DNA of 64,000 bases from Planktomarina sp. (lineage in GTDB: Bacteria > Pseudomonadota > Alphaproteobacteria > Rhodobacterales > Rhodobacteraceae), in NCBI GenBank assembly GCA_016780825.1, contig JADHLF010000003.1, positions 40,215-104,214 of the forward strand, read 5' to 3'. Below are positions 1 to 8,607 of this stretch, one piece after another; within the stretch, counting starts at the first letter, position 1, and the number at the start of each line of letters is the position of its first letter. The translations under genes and the position numbers were made by a program. The notes beneath the pieces were generated by a model. The model was not told the DNA's origin. It saw only the letters and a list, made by a program, of their open reading frames with translations, and ran no database searches.

Positions 1-1
1 G

Positions 2-1351
2 CCGCCTTTGATGAACAATCATGGCAATTACATCGTTTCTATGGGCAATGTGTGCCGTTGGCTCGCCGAACAGGCCGAAGCGCTCGGCGTTGAAATTTTC
101 CCCGGCATGGCCTGTTCCGAGCTGTTGTTTCATGACGATGGCGCGGTGAAAGGTGTGGTGGCCGGTGAATTTGGCAAGAATGCTGATGGCAGCCCGTCTG
201 AGGCCTATGAGCCCGGCATGGAGCTCAATGGCAAATATGTGTTCCTCTCTGAAGGTGTGCGCGGGTCCTTGTCAAAGCAGGTCATTGCCAAATATAATTT
301 GGACGCCGCCTGCGATGTGCCCAAGTTTGGCCTTGGCATGAAAGAGATCTGGGAAGTGAAGCCGGAAAATCACAACCAGGGCGAAGTCACCCATTCCATG
401 GGCTGGCCGATGGGCTTTAAACAATCTGGCGGCTCCTTCATGTATCATTTGGAGAATAATCAAGTCTATGTTGGCTTCATTATTGATTTAAATTACAAAA
501 ACCCGCATCTCTTCCCCTATATGGAATTCCAGCGCTTTAAGCATCAACCGCGGATTGCGAAGGTTTTGCAGGGTGGCAAGCGGGTGGCCTATGGCGCGCG
601 CGCGGTCACCAAAGGGGGATTTCAATCGATGCCGCAAGCGGCCTTCCCAGGGGGGGCGATGCTGGGCTGTTCGGTTGGGCTGGTAAATTTGCCGCGCATT
701 AAGGGCAATCACAATGCGATGTATTCTGGCATGGCGGCGGCAGAGGCGGCTTTCGCTGCAATCAGCGCGGGGCGCTCTGGCGATGTGCTCGAGAGCTATG
801 ACGCGGCGCTGCGCTCGGGTCCTGTGGGCAAGGATCTCAAGGTTGTGCGCAATGTGGCCCCGCTGGCGGCGCGCTTTGGACCTTTGGGCGGATTGGTCTT
901 GGGTGGCTTTGATATGTGGTTCCAATCCATTTTCAAATTCAGCTTATTTGGCACGGTCAAACATGGCAAAACCGACGCGCAATCCACCGGAAAAGCCGCC
1001 GATTATGCGCCGATTGACTACCCGAAGCCCGATGGGACTCTGTCCTTTGACCGGTTGACCAATGTGAGCTTTGCGATGACAAACCATGAGGAAAGCCAGC
1101 CGCCCCATTTGCAACTCACCGATCCCGATGTGCCGATTTTGGTGAACCTGCCTGACTATGCCGAGCCTGCGCAGCGCTATTGCCCGGCCGGGGTCTATGA
1201 GGTGGTGCAGGAGGAGGGCAAGGAGGCCCGCTTTGTGGTCAACTTCCAAAACTGCGTGCACTGCAAAACCTGTGACATCAAAGACCCAAGCCAAAACATA
1301 ACATGGGTGACGCCGCAGGGTGGCGATGGGCCCAATTATCCGAATATGTAA
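2..1351 (+). CDS. Electron transfer flavoprotein-ubiquinone oxidoreductase (ETF-QO), 5'-truncated by the window edge
   Basis: Inner-membrane FAD and 4Fe-4S enzyme that passes electrons from reduced ETF (fatty-acid, amino-acid and choline-type dehydrogenations) to ubiquinone. The reading frame is open from base 2, so the start and about 100 N-terminal residues lie outside the window; 449 residues are visible against roughly 550 for the family. The ATG at 8 is internal, because the residues around it match the middle of the FAD domain (NHGNYIVSMGNVCRWLAEQA). The C-terminus carries the cluster-binding cysteines, one in RYCPAG and three in NCVHCKTCDI. A strong hairpin terminator follows. Identity rests on the whole-length family pattern and the ferredoxin-like tail. 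Confidence 0.95.
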   Translation, partial: PPLMNNHGNYIVSMGNVCRWLAEQAEALGVEIFPGMACSELLFHDDGAVKGVVAGEFGKNADGSPSEAYEPGMELNGKYVFLSEGVRGSLSKQVIAKYNLDAACDVPKFGLGMKEIWEVKPENHNQGEVTHSMGWPMGFKQSGGSFMYHLENNQVYVGFIIDLNYKNPHLFPYMEFQRFKHQPRIAKVLQGGKRVAYGARAVTKGGFQSMPQAAFPGGAMLGCSVGLVNLPRIKGNHNAMYSGMAAAEAAFAAISAGRSGDVLESYDAALRSGPVGKDLKVVRNVAPLAARFGPLGGLVLGGFDMWFQSIFKFSLFGTVKHGKTDAQSTGKAADYAPIDYPKPDGTLSFDRLTNVSFAMTNHEESQPPHLQLTDPDVPILVNLPDYAEPAQRYCPAGVYEVVQEEGKEARFVVNFQNCVHCKTCDIKDPSQNITWVTPQGGDGPNYPNM

Positions 1352-1374
1352 CCCGCTCAAAGCGTGATCTTTGA

Positions 1375-1412
1375 GGGCCGCCAGCAAAAAGCTGCGCGGC
1401 CCGATTGTTTTT
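1375..1412 (+). terminator. Rho-independent terminator after ETF-QO
   Basis: GGGCCGC-CAGC (1375-1385), a loop of A residues, then GCTG-C-GCGGCCC (1391-1402): an 11-bp stem with one bulged C, followed by TTGTTTTT (1405-1412). It sits 24 bases after the ETF-QO stop and separates it from the TPR/ispE pair. Confidence 0.75.
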
Positions 1413-1455
1413 GCCCAAGGCTCAGCCTAAGAATGACCTATCAGGGAGGCCGGTT

Positions 1456-3165
1456 TTGAAACGATCTACGAAATTTGTATTTGCCGTGCTGCTGAGCATG
1501 TCCCTTGGGGCCAGCGCCGCGGCGCAGCAGGCCTCTGGTCCCTATATTGCGGCGCGCCAAGCGGCTTTGGCGCATGATTACGAACCGGCGTCCGAGTATT
1601 TCGCCCGGGCTCTGGCGCAATCCCCACGCGATTCTGTCTTGGTGTCGCAAACCATGACGGCCTTTCTGGCCTCGGGTGATGTGAAAAAAGCCCATGCTTT
1701 GGCGCGTCTGCTGGTGGCCGGTGAGGGCAGCTATCCTTTGGCTGAGGTTTTGGTCCTGGCCGAGCATTTCAAGCGCAATGACTATCAGGCGGCGCTGGAC
1801 CATCTGGAGGCGACAACCGTCGTTGGCCGCGCAGTTGATGAATTGCTGAAAGGCTGGGCGCTCGTGGGCTTGGGGCAAATGGCAGAGGCTTTACGCCTCT
1901 TTGACGCCGTCATTCCGGTGGAGGGAATGCGCAGTTTTGCGCTGTATCAAAAAGGTCTTGCGCTGACTTTGGCGGGAGATTTTGAAGGTGCAGCGGCAAG
2001 CTTTAGCGGCCAAGGGCAGGCCGCACCCGCCTTGAACTATCGCGGCAGTTTGGCCTGGGCGCAGATATTGGTGCAGTTGGATCGGCCAGATGACGCGTTA
2101 AAGTTTTTGCGCGATTTTCATGGGTCTGGTGCGGATCACGCGGTCAACAGTTTGATGGCGCAAATTGAGGCGGGCGCTTTGGTCGAGTTTGATCTGCTGC
2201 GCAGCGCCTCCGAAGGCGCCGGTGAAGTGCTGCATCTTTTGGCGCAGGCTTTGCAAAATGGCGAAGGTCAAGACGGGCTGCTGCTGTACACGCGCCTGGC
2301 CAGCCATATGGCCCCGCGCAATATGCAGGCGCTTTTGCTGTCCGCGCAGCTGCTCGAACAGCTTGGCAATCCGCAGTTGGCGATTGAGACCTATGCGCAG
2401 GTGCCGCGCAGTCATCCCGCCTATGTGCAGGCCGAATTGGGCCGGGCGCAGGCTTTGCAAGAGATCGGCGAACGCACAACCGCAATTGAGGTTTTGACGC
2501 AATTGGCTGGATCTTTTGAGAATTTTCTCTCTATTCATATGACTTTAGGCGATTTTTTACGCCAAGATGAGCAATATGCGCGCGCGGTGCGCAGCTATGA
2601 CAAGGCGATCGAGTTGATTGACCAACCGGCGCAGGGGCATTGGTATTTGCATTATGTCAGAGGCACTGCGCAGGATCGGCTTGGAGATTGGGCGGCGGCG
2701 ATGCGTGATTTTGATCGTGCCTCGGAACTGTCACCCGATCAATTTCAGGTGCTGAACTATGTGGGCTATACTCTGGTGGATCGCGGTGAGCAGCTTGATG
2801 AGGCGCTTGAGATGATCCAAAAGGCCGTCGCGGCACAGCCCGATGCGGGCTATATTATCGACAGTCTTGGATGGGCACAGTATCGGCTGGGCTTTTACAC
2901 CGAGGCCGTGGTGCATATGGAGCGAGCGGCGGAGTTGATGGCGACCGATCCAATTGTGAATGACCACCTGGGCGATGTTTATTGGGCCGTTGGGCGCAAA
3001 ACCGAGGCGCAATTTCAGTGGCGACGGGCCTTGAGTTTTGCCACCGATTACTCTGGCCCAGAGGCGGTCGATCCAAAGCGCATTCAACGCAAGTTAGAGG
3101 TGGGCCTCGCGGCGGTCTTGGCTGAGGAGGGGGCTGCGCCTTTGAAAGTGGCTGATGGCGATTAG
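1456..3165 (+). CDS. Secreted or periplasmic tetratricopeptide-repeat protein
   Basis: A 569-residue protein made almost entirely of TPR helices, expected to act as a scaffold rather than an enzyme. I chose the TTG at 1456 because AGGGAGG lies 6 bases upstream (1443-1449) and because it places a clean Sec signal at the N-terminus (KRSTKFVFAVLLSMSLGASAAAQ, cleavage near residue 23). The TTG at 1405 would bury that signal and lies inside the upstream terminator's T-tract. The clearest TPR units are in the C-terminal half, such as ARAVRSYDKAIEL, AAMRDFDRASELSP and EAVVHMERAAELM. The end overlaps the ispE start by 11 bases, suggesting translational coupling. The exact partner is unknown. Confidence 0.85.
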   Translation: MKRSTKFVFAVLLSMSLGASAAAQQASGPYIAARQAALAHDYEPASEYFARALAQSPRDSVLVSQTMTAFLASGDVKKAHALARLLVAGEGSYPLAEVLVLAEHFKRNDYQAALDHLEATTVVGRAVDELLKGWALVGLGQMAEALRLFDAVIPVEGMRSFALYQKGLALTLAGDFEGAAASFSGQGQAAPALNYRGSLAWAQILVQLDRPDDALKFLRDFHGSGADHAVNSLMAQIEAGALVEFDLLRSASEGAGEVLHLLAQALQNGEGQDGLLLYTRLASHMAPRNMQALLLSAQLLEQLGNPQLAIETYAQVPRSHPAYVQAELGRAQALQEIGERTTAIEVLTQLAGSFENFLSIHMTLGDFLRQDEQYARAVRSYDKAIELIDQPAQGHWYLHYVRGTAQDRLGDWAAAMRDFDRASELSPDQFQVLNYVGYTLVDRGEQLDEALEMIQKAVAAQPDAGYIIDSLGWAQYRLGFYTEAVVHMERAAELMATDPIVNDHLGDVYWAVGRKTEAQFQWRRALSFATDYSGPEAVDPKRIQRKLEVGLAAVLAEEGAAPLKVADGD

Positions 3166-3982
3166 GCGCAGCGCGGCGGCAAAGATCAATCTCTGCCTGC
3201 ATGTTGTGGGACAACGTGCCGATGGGTTGCATAATTTGCAAAGTGCCGTCGCCTTTCTTGATTGCGGTGAATGGGTGGAGCTGCGAAAATCGGATCGCAC
3301 TCAGCTGCGCATCCTTGGTCCAAAGGCCGCAGAGCTTCCTCGGCAGGATGATAATTTGATCCTCAAGGCGGCAGCGCTGTTTCCGAGCCACTGTCAGACC
3401 GACATCCGGCTGCACAAAACCATGCCGGTTGCTTCTGGCATTGGTGGAGGCAGCGCTGACGCGGCGGCGACGCTGCATGCGATGGCCGCGCTCTGGGATC
3501 TGCCTCTGCCCGATGTGGCGGCGCAGGTGGGATTGGGCGCTGATGTGCCTGTTTGTATGGGGCGTCGACCGGTATTGATGCAGGGGATAGGTGCGCAGAT
3601 ATCCCCCCTGGGCAATTTGCCGCCTCTGTTCGCTTGTTTGGTCAACCCTGGGCGTGGCTTGTCCACCGCGCGGGTGTTTGGACAGTTGGCATCCAAATCG
3701 AACCTGCCGCTTGAGCCGCCGCCGCCTGCGGCCACAGAATTTTGCGCCTGGCTGAAACGGCAGCGCAATGATTTGCAGGCGCCAGCTCTGGCGGCGGAGC
3801 CGATGATTGCGGATGTTCTGGAGGCTTTGACGGCACAGGCGCCGCTCCTGGCGCGCATGTCCGGGTCTGGGGCCACCTGCTTTGCTTTGTTTGAGAGCTT
3901 GGCCGCCGCGCAAGACTGTGCGACCGCCATTCAAGCCACCGAGCGTGACTGGTGGGTGGCCAGTGGTGCACTGCTCATCTGA
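3155..3982 (+). CDS. ispE: 4-diphosphocytidyl-2-C-methyl-D-erythritol kinase
   Basis: GHMP-superfamily kinase of the MEP isoprenoid pathway that phosphorylates the 2-hydroxyl of CDP-methylerythritol using ATP. The 275 residues are near the usual 280. Visible landmarks are AKINLCLHVVG with Lys10, the glycine-rich ATP loop PVASGIGGGSADAAA at residues 91-105, Asp130 in GLGADVP, and the C-terminal GHMP motif ARMSGSGATCFALF. The ATG overlaps the end of the TPR gene by 11 bases. It converges on the polyprenyl synthase, which uses the isoprenoid precursors this pathway makes; the adjacency may be functional or only positional. Confidence 0.93.
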   Translation: MAIRRSAAAKINLCLHVVGQRADGLHNLQSAVAFLDCGEWVELRKSDRTQLRILGPKAAELPRQDDNLILKAAALFPSHCQTDIRLHKTMPVASGIGGGSADAAATLHAMAALWDLPLPDVAAQVGLGADVPVCMGRRPVLMQGIGAQISPLGNLPPLFACLVNPGRGLSTARVFGQLASKSNLPLEPPPPAATEFCAWLKRQRNDLQAPALAAEPMIADVLEALTAQAPLLARMSGSGATCFALFESLAAAQDCATAIQATERDWWVASGALLI

Positions 3983-3998
3983 CCTCTGTTTGGAGGCT

Positions 3999-4997
3999 CT
4001 AGTTTAAGCGGGCCACGACATAATCGCTGAGGTCTTTGAGCACAGGTTTCAGCGGGTGATCGGGCAAATCTTTGAGGGCGGATTTGGCTTGCTCGGCCCA
4101 ATAAAGGGCTTGGGCGCGGGTCGCCTCAAGGGTGCCATGCCGTGTCATTAGGGCGATGGCATGGGATAGATCCTGCGCCTCCTGCTGGCCCTTGGCAATG
4201 CATTTGTGCCAAAAAGCCCGTTCACTTTCATCTGCCGCAGCAATTGCTTTGATCATGGGCAGGGTCAGTTTACGTTCTCTGAAGTCATCGCCAATGTTTT
4301 TGCCTGTCGCCGCGCTGCCTGTGTAATCCAAAAGATCATCAACGATTTGAAAGGAAATGCCCAGAGCATCGCCATAGGCGGCAAGGGCCCGCACTGTTTG
4401 ATCGTCTTTGCCCGCAATCACGGCCCCCACTTCGCAGGCGGCTGCAAAGAGTGCGGCGGTTTTCCCACGGATGACTTTGAAATAGATATCTTCGGTGGTT
4501 GCAATATCTTGTGCGGCTGTGAGCTGTAGCACCTCGCCCTCGGCAATGGTTGCAGAGGCATTGGCCAAAATGTCCAAAACGCGCAGGCTTCCAGTTTCCA
4601 CCATCAGTTGAAAGGATCGCGAAAACAGATAATCACCCACCAACACGCTTGATTGATTGTCCCAAAGCAAATTCGCGGTGGGCCTGCCGCGGCGTTGGGC
4701 GCTGTCGTCCACCACATCGTCATGCAGCAACGTCGCGGTATGGATGAACTCCACCGTGGCCGCCAGATGAATGTGATAGGGGCCGGTATAGCCGCACATC
4801 CTTGCGGTGGCTAAGGTCAGCATTGGGCGCAGGCGTTTGCCCCCGGCCTCGACCAAATGGGCGGTGACCTCAGGTATGCGCGGGGCGTGTTCGGAGGCCA
4901 TACGGTCACGGATCAAATGATTGACGGCAGTCAGATCATCGGCCAAGGCCTCTGCCAAGCGATCATGGGGTTTTGATACTGCATCATCCAACGACAT
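3999..4997 (-). CDS. ispB: Long-chain all-trans polyprenyl diphosphate synthase (octaprenyl/decaprenyl type)
   Basis: Trans-prenyltransferase that extends farnesyl or geranylgeranyl diphosphate with IPP to build the ubiquinone side chain. The 332 residues contain both aspartate-rich motifs: FARM DDVVD (residues 93-97, in LLHDDVVDDSAQRRG) and SARM DDLLD (220-224, in QIVDDLLDY). The GGKRLRP IPP-binding patch is at 52-58. Chain length cannot be read reliably; Rhodobacterales normally make Q-10, so a decaprenyl product is likely. It is convergent with ispE and divergent from the DUF2007/methyltransferase pair, with its start 58 bases from theirs. Confidence 0.92.
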   Translation of the reverse strand: MSLDDAVSKPHDRLAEALADDLTAVNHLIRDRMASEHAPRIPEVTAHLVEAGGKRLRPMLTLATARMCGYTGPYHIHLAATVEFIHTATLLHDDVVDDSAQRRGRPTANLLWDNQSSVLVGDYLFSRSFQLMVETGSLRVLDILANASATIAEGEVLQLTAAQDIATTEDIYFKVIRGKTAALFAAACEVGAVIAGKDDQTVRALAAYGDALGISFQIVDDLLDYTGSAATGKNIGDDFRERKLTLPMIKAIAAADESERAFWHKCIAKGQQEAQDLSHAIALMTRHGTLEATRAQALYWAEQAKSALKDLPDHPLKPVLKDLSDYVVARLN

Positions 4998-5055
4998 GTT
5001 CGTTTTTCCTCAAGGCTCTCGACAAACCCGCTCATCTCACCCTATGTGGTAGGGC

Positions 5056-5271
5056 ATGAAAGAATTATTACGCACCACCGATCCGACGATTATCGCCTTC
5101 GCGCAAATGCTGCTTCGCGGGGAAGACATAGCTTGCTTCGAATTTGACGTAAATACCAGCATTATCGAAGGCAGCATTGGAATATTGCCGCGCCGTTTGA
5201 TGGTGGCGGATCGGGATCACTTTGTCGCCACCGCTGTGATGCGTGACAATGCTGTGGATTTGGGGCGATAG
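5056..5271 (+). CDS. DUF2007 family small protein
   Basis: A 71-residue protein beginning KELLRTTDPTIIAFAQMLLR, which is the usual opening of DUF2007 (putative signal-transducing protein) members. The family pattern continues through the central IEGSIGILPRRLMVADRD segment. Biochemical function is not established for the family. The stop TAG (5269-5271) overlaps the GTG start of the downstream methyltransferase by one base, so the two are almost certainly co-translated. This pairing with a TrmN6-like methyltransferase is common in Rhodobacterales as far as I recall. No cofactor motif is visible. Confidence 0.85.
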   Translation: MKELLRTTDPTIIAFAQMLLRGEDIACFEFDVNTSIIEGSIGILPRRLMVADRDHFVATAVMRDNAVDLGR

Positions 5272-6020
5272 TGCAGGTCACCGTCGATGGGTTTTTGGGT
5301 GGTCAGCTGCGTTTGGCGCAGCCCAAAACTGGCTATCGCGCCGGCATTGATCCGGTTCTACTGGCGGCGGCCTGTCCCGCGCACAGCGGGCAAGAGGTCC
5401 TGGAGCTGGGTTGCGGCGTTGGTGTGGCCAGCCTGTGTTTGGGGCGGCGTGTGCCGGGGCTTTCGCTCTATGGGGTAGAGATTTTGCACGACTATGCGCA
5501 GATCGCGCGCGAAAATGCGGCGCGAAATGGCCTCGAATTTGACGTGCGGCAGGGAGATGTTTCCGCACGATCGACGCCCTTTTATGACCGTAGCTTTCAT
5601 CAGGTGATCATGAATCCCCCATATTTTGCGGCAGAGGCTTCCTCCATATCACCAGAAGCCGGGCGCGCGTCTGGTCGTTCGGAGCAAGTGGCTTTGTCCC
5701 ATTGGGTGGATATGGCTGCCAAACGATTGCGGCCGAAGGGGTATTTGACCGTTATTCAAAGGGCGGAGCGTCTGCCGGATCTGTTGGCGGCGCTTCAGGG
5801 ATGTTTGGGATCCATTGTCGTGCAGCCGCTGGCGCCGCGGGCCGGACGGCCGGCGCATTTGATCCTCCTGCGCGCGCGGAAATCTGGACGGGCCGCTTTT
5901 CAGCTCTTGTCGGCGCAGAATTTGCATTCCGGCGGGGCGCATATTCAGGGCGCGCCAGATTATGCCCCCGAAGTCTCGGCGATATTGCGCGATGGTGCGG
6001 CTTTTTCTTGGCGCAATTAA
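5271..6020 (+). CDS. Class I SAM-dependent methyltransferase, TrmN6/YfiC-like
   Basis: A 249-residue adenine-N6-type methyltransferase. Motif I ELGCGVG is at residues 45-51 and the N6-adenine catalytic motif NPPYF is at 115-119, with the family opening DGFLGGQLRLAQPKTGYRAG. In enterobacteria YfiC/TrmN6 methylates A37 of tRNA-Val; orthology here is inferred, and other tRNA or rRNA adenines are possible. The GTG start overlaps the DUF2007 stop by one base, so expression should be coupled. The C-terminal third (HLILLRARKSGRAAFQLL) is typical of this family. Confidence 0.85.
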   Translation: MQVTVDGFLGGQLRLAQPKTGYRAGIDPVLLAAACPAHSGQEVLELGCGVGVASLCLGRRVPGLSLYGVEILHDYAQIARENAARNGLEFDVRQGDVSARSTPFYDRSFHQVIMNPPYFAAEASSISPEAGRASGRSEQVALSHWVDMAAKRLRPKGYLTVIQRAERLPDLLAALQGCLGSIVVQPLAPRAGRPAHLILLRARKSGRAAFQLLSAQNLHSGGAHIQGAPDYAPEVSAILRDGAAFSWRN

Positions 6021-6136
6021 CTTTTGAGCAAGCTTTTGCGCATTTACTCGAGGTTAGAGCCCCGCGAAAAGCAATGCGTGACAGCGCATCAAGAATATGC
6101 TCGACTGAGGCTACACGCAAATCAAGAGGAGGAACC

Positions 6137-6313
6137 ATGACCTTAAATTCCCGAATCGCCGAGTTGCAACGCAAACATATGAGCCTATCTCAAGCCGTGG
6201 AGGTCGCACAGAAATCTCCAGCTTCAGATCAGTTCCATGTGGCAGAATTGAAAAAGAAAAAACTCCTTCTAAAAGAAGAAATTTCCCGTTTGTCCGGCGG
6301 ATCCGGGGGGTAA
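6137..6313 (+). CDS. DUF465/YdcH-like small protein
   Basis: A 58-residue, highly charged protein (TLNSRIAELQRKHMSLSQAVE to the lysine-rich ELKKKKLLLKEEI). It matches the DUF465 (YdcH) pattern of a short helical hairpin. AGAGGAGGAACC lies directly before the ATG at 6137, an exceptionally strong ribosome-binding site. The same frame is open upstream to 5702, but that part only overlaps the methyltransferase gene and is a shadow. Function of the family is unknown. Confidence 0.85.
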   Translation: MTLNSRIAELQRKHMSLSQAVEVAQKSPASDQFHVAELKKKKLLLKEEISRLSGGSGG

Positions 6314-6408
6314 CGGCGCCTATACGACCCGCCGTTTGACTGCCCTTAGACATAAAAACAACCACCCGTTAGGATGGCCGTAGGGAAAAACTTACCTGAT
6401 CGCAGTGA

Positions 6409-7131
6409 TCAGCTCATATATTGTCCGCCATTCGCCGTCATCGTGGACCCTGTGATGAAGCCCGCATCGTCAGAGGCGAGAAAGACCACACAGCGGGCGA
6501 TTTCAGAGGCTTCACCGAGGCGACCTGCTGGGATTTGTGCGATGATGCCATCGCGTACCTTCTCCGGTACGGCCATCACCATGTCCGTTGCGATATAGCC
6601 CGGGCAAATCGCGTTCACGGTGATGCCAGGCCGCGCACCCTCTTGGGCCAGAGCCTTTGTGAACCCAATATCGCCAGCTTTGGCCGCGGAATAGTTGGCC
6701 TGTGCGAATTGGCCTTTTTGCCCGTTGATCGAGGAGATGTTGATAATACGACCAAATTTGCGCTCACGCATGCCATTCCAGAGCGGATGGGTCATGTTGA
6801 ATACGCCGTCAAGATTGGTACGCATCACATCAGTCCATTGATCGCGTGACATTTTGTGAAACGGAGCATCGCGGGTGATGCCCGCATTGTTGACCAAAAT
6901 ATCGATTGGCCCCAAATCGGCTTCGACTGCGGCAATGCCGGCGGCGCAGGCGTCATAGTCAGAGACATCCCATTTATAGGTCTTGATACCGGTTTCGGCG
7001 GTGAATGCGGCCGCCTTTTCATCGTTGCCTGCATATGTGGCCGCGACGGTACAGCCTGCGGCTTGCAGGGCGGTGGAAATGGCGGCACCGATCCCTCGGG
7101 AGCCTCCAGTGACGAGTGCGATACGGGACAT
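6409..7131 (-). CDS. phaB: Acetoacetyl-CoA reductase
   Basis: NADPH-dependent SDR that reduces acetoacetyl-CoA to (R)-3-hydroxybutyryl-CoA for polyhydroxybutyrate synthesis or entry into the ethylmalonyl-CoA pathway. The 240 residues show the nucleotide loop TGGSRGIG (8-15), NNAG (81-84), Ser134 in NISSINGQKGQFAQ, and the catalytic Tyr147/Lys151 pair in NYSAAKAG. The NISSINGQ segment and the C-terminal TGSTMTANGGQYM are characteristic of PhaB rather than FabG. It lies 103 bases downstream of phaA on the same strand, the usual phaAB arrangement. Confidence 0.94.
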   Translation of the reverse strand: MSRIALVTGGSRGIGAAISTALQAAGCTVAATYAGNDEKAAAFTAETGIKTYKWDVSDYDACAAGIAAVEADLGPIDILVNNAGITRDAPFHKMSRDQWTDVMRTNLDGVFNMTHPLWNGMRERKFGRIINISSINGQKGQFAQANYSAAKAGDIGFTKALAQEGARPGITVNAICPGYIATDMVMAVPEKVRDGIIAQIPAGRLGEASEIARCVVFLASDDAGFITGSTMTANGGQYMS

Positions 7132-7234
7132 TTTACTTCCTATGTGGTTTTATTGCGCAATCAAATTACAAGATGTGATCTGAATTGGCAATAATGTTTC
7201 GTGCAGAATTTTTTCCGGTGTGATAGAGATCGAT

Positions 7235-8413
7235 CTAGGGTCGCTCAAGGCACATTGCCACGCCCATGCCGCCGCCGATACAAAGCGTGGCCAGTCCGCG
7301 TTTGGCTTGGCGCCGCCGCATTTCAAACAGCAATGTGTTCAAGATCCGGCAACCAGAGGCGCCGATCGGGTGACCGATGGCAATCGCGCCGCCGTTGACA
7401 TTCACAATCGCCGGATCCCAGCCCATGTCTTTATTTACCGCACAGGCTTGCGCAGCAAAGGCTTCATTGGCTTCTACCAAGTCCAAATCACCGACCGTCC
7501 AACCGGCTTTGTCGAGGGCTTTGCGGCTCGCATAAATGGGGCCGACGCCCATGACCTTTGGGTCCAGCCCGGCCGTGGCATAGCTGGCGATACGGGCCAA
7601 TGGCTCAAGGCCCCGCTTTTCGGCCTCTTCTGCGGTCATGAGCAACACCGCAGCGGCGCCGTCATTGAGGCCGGATGCGTTGGCGGCGGTGACGGTGCCG
7701 CCATCGCGCAGAAAGGCGGGCCGCATTTTTTGCATCGCCTCCAGGGTGGCCCCATGTCGGATATATTCATCGGCCTCAACAATGATGTCGCCCTTGCGTG
7801 TGGACAGGGTGAAAGGGATGATTTCGTCGGCGAATTTACCGGATTTTTGCGCGGCTTCCGCTTTGTTCTGGCTGGCCAGGGCGAATTCATCCTGTGCATC
7901 GCGGCTGATTTGCCACTGGGCTGCGACGTTTTCAGCGGTTTGACCCATGTGGTAGTTGTTAAAGGCATCCCACAATCCGTCGCGGATCATGCTGTCGATG
8001 TATTTGACGTCACCCATTTTTGTGCCGCTGCGCAGATGTGCTACATGGGGCGAAAGGGTCATATTCTCCTGCCCACCGGCGGCGACGATATCGGCATCCC
8101 CCAGTTGGATGTGCTGAGCGGCCAAGGCGACGGCGCGCAATCCCGATCCGCAGACTTGGTTGATGCTCCATGCGGCCGAATCGATGGGCAGACCGGCATT
8201 GATATGCGCCTGGCGGGCGGGGTTTTGGCCTTGGCCAGCGGTGAGGACTTGACCGAGGATGGTTTCGCTGACCTCTAAAGGATCGATGCCTGCGCGCGCC
8301 ACCACAGCTTTTAAGACGGAGGTGCCGAGGGCATCGGCGGGTGTATTGGCGAAGGCGCCCCCAAAGCTGCCGACAGCGGTACGGGCGGCGGATACGATTA
8401 CAATATTTGTCAC
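7235..8413 (-). CDS. phaA: Acetyl-CoA C-acetyltransferase (beta-ketothiolase)
   Basis: Condenses two acetyl-CoA to acetoacetyl-CoA, first step of polyhydroxybutyrate synthesis and also of the ethylmalonyl-CoA pathway. I take the GTG at 8413 as the start: it gives the family N-terminus VTNIVIVSAARTAVGSFGGA, and a GAGGAG element lies 8 bases upstream. The frame extends 24 codons further to 8485 without family similarity. The product is 392 residues. Visible catalytic elements are Cys88 in NQVCGSG, the His motif in NGGAIAIGHPIGASG, and the second cysteine in CIGGGMG. A candidate sigma70-type promoter lies at 8495-8523. Confidence 0.94.
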   Translation of the reverse strand: MTNIVIVSAARTAVGSFGGAFANTPADALGTSVLKAVVARAGIDPLEVSETILGQVLTAGQGQNPARQAHINAGLPIDSAAWSINQVCGSGLRAVALAAQHIQLGDADIVAAGGQENMTLSPHVAHLRSGTKMGDVKYIDSMIRDGLWDAFNNYHMGQTAENVAAQWQISRDAQDEFALASQNKAEAAQKSGKFADEIIPFTLSTRKGDIIVEADEYIRHGATLEAMQKMRPAFLRDGGTVTAANASGLNDGAAAVLLMTAEEAEKRGLEPLARIASYATAGLDPKVMGVGPIYASRKALDKAGWTVGDLDLVEANEAFAAQACAVNKDMGWDPAIVNVNGGAIAIGHPIGASGCRILNTLLFEMRRRQAKRGLATLCIGGGMGVAMCLERP

Positions 8414-8494
8414 AAAGTGTCTCCTCAATTGGTGAGGGCAACCTTCGGCATAGGAATCGTTCACTACGCGCAGTCTGATCCTCATTTGCGCGCA

Positions 8495-8523
8495 GTTGTA
8501 TGAATTTTTTAACCCATTGACAA
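8495..8523 (-). promoter_or_regulatory. Candidate sigma70-type promoter for phaA
   Basis: Read on the minus strand, TTGTCA (8523-8518) and TACAAC (8500-8495) are separated by exactly 17 bases, about 82 bases before the GTG of phaA. It is a match to consensus spacing, not an experimentally supported start site. Confidence 0.4.
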
Positions 8524-8540
8524 TGCCACGCCCGTGAAAA

Positions 8541-8579
8541 TTGCTGCATTTGCGAGAAAAATGCTGCGATGCGGCAAAA
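8541..8579. promoter_or_regulatory. TGC-rich cluster upstream of phaA, possible PhaR-type operator
   Basis: TTGCTGCATTTGC (8541-8553) and ATGCTGCGATGCGGCAAAA (8561-8579) are closely spaced TGC/GCA-rich half-sites. PhaR regulators of Paracoccus and Rhodobacter bind TGC-rich sequences near phasin and pha genes. The cluster is upstream of phaA and also downstream of the end of the EAL gene, so its assignment to phaA is inference. Confidence 0.25.
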
Positions 8580-8607
8580 TGAGCCTGCGCGCCGCGCCCT
8601 TGCGGCG

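Noticed and set aside
2855..3934. Long open frame of 359 codons on the minus strand opposite the TPR gene and ispE
   Set aside because: It lies antisense to two well-supported genes, has arginine/proline-rich composition typical of shadow frames and no recognisable domain.
7220..8278. Long plus-strand open frame of 352 codons opposite phaA
   Set aside because: Fully antisense to phaA, which is unambiguous; the translation has no family pattern.
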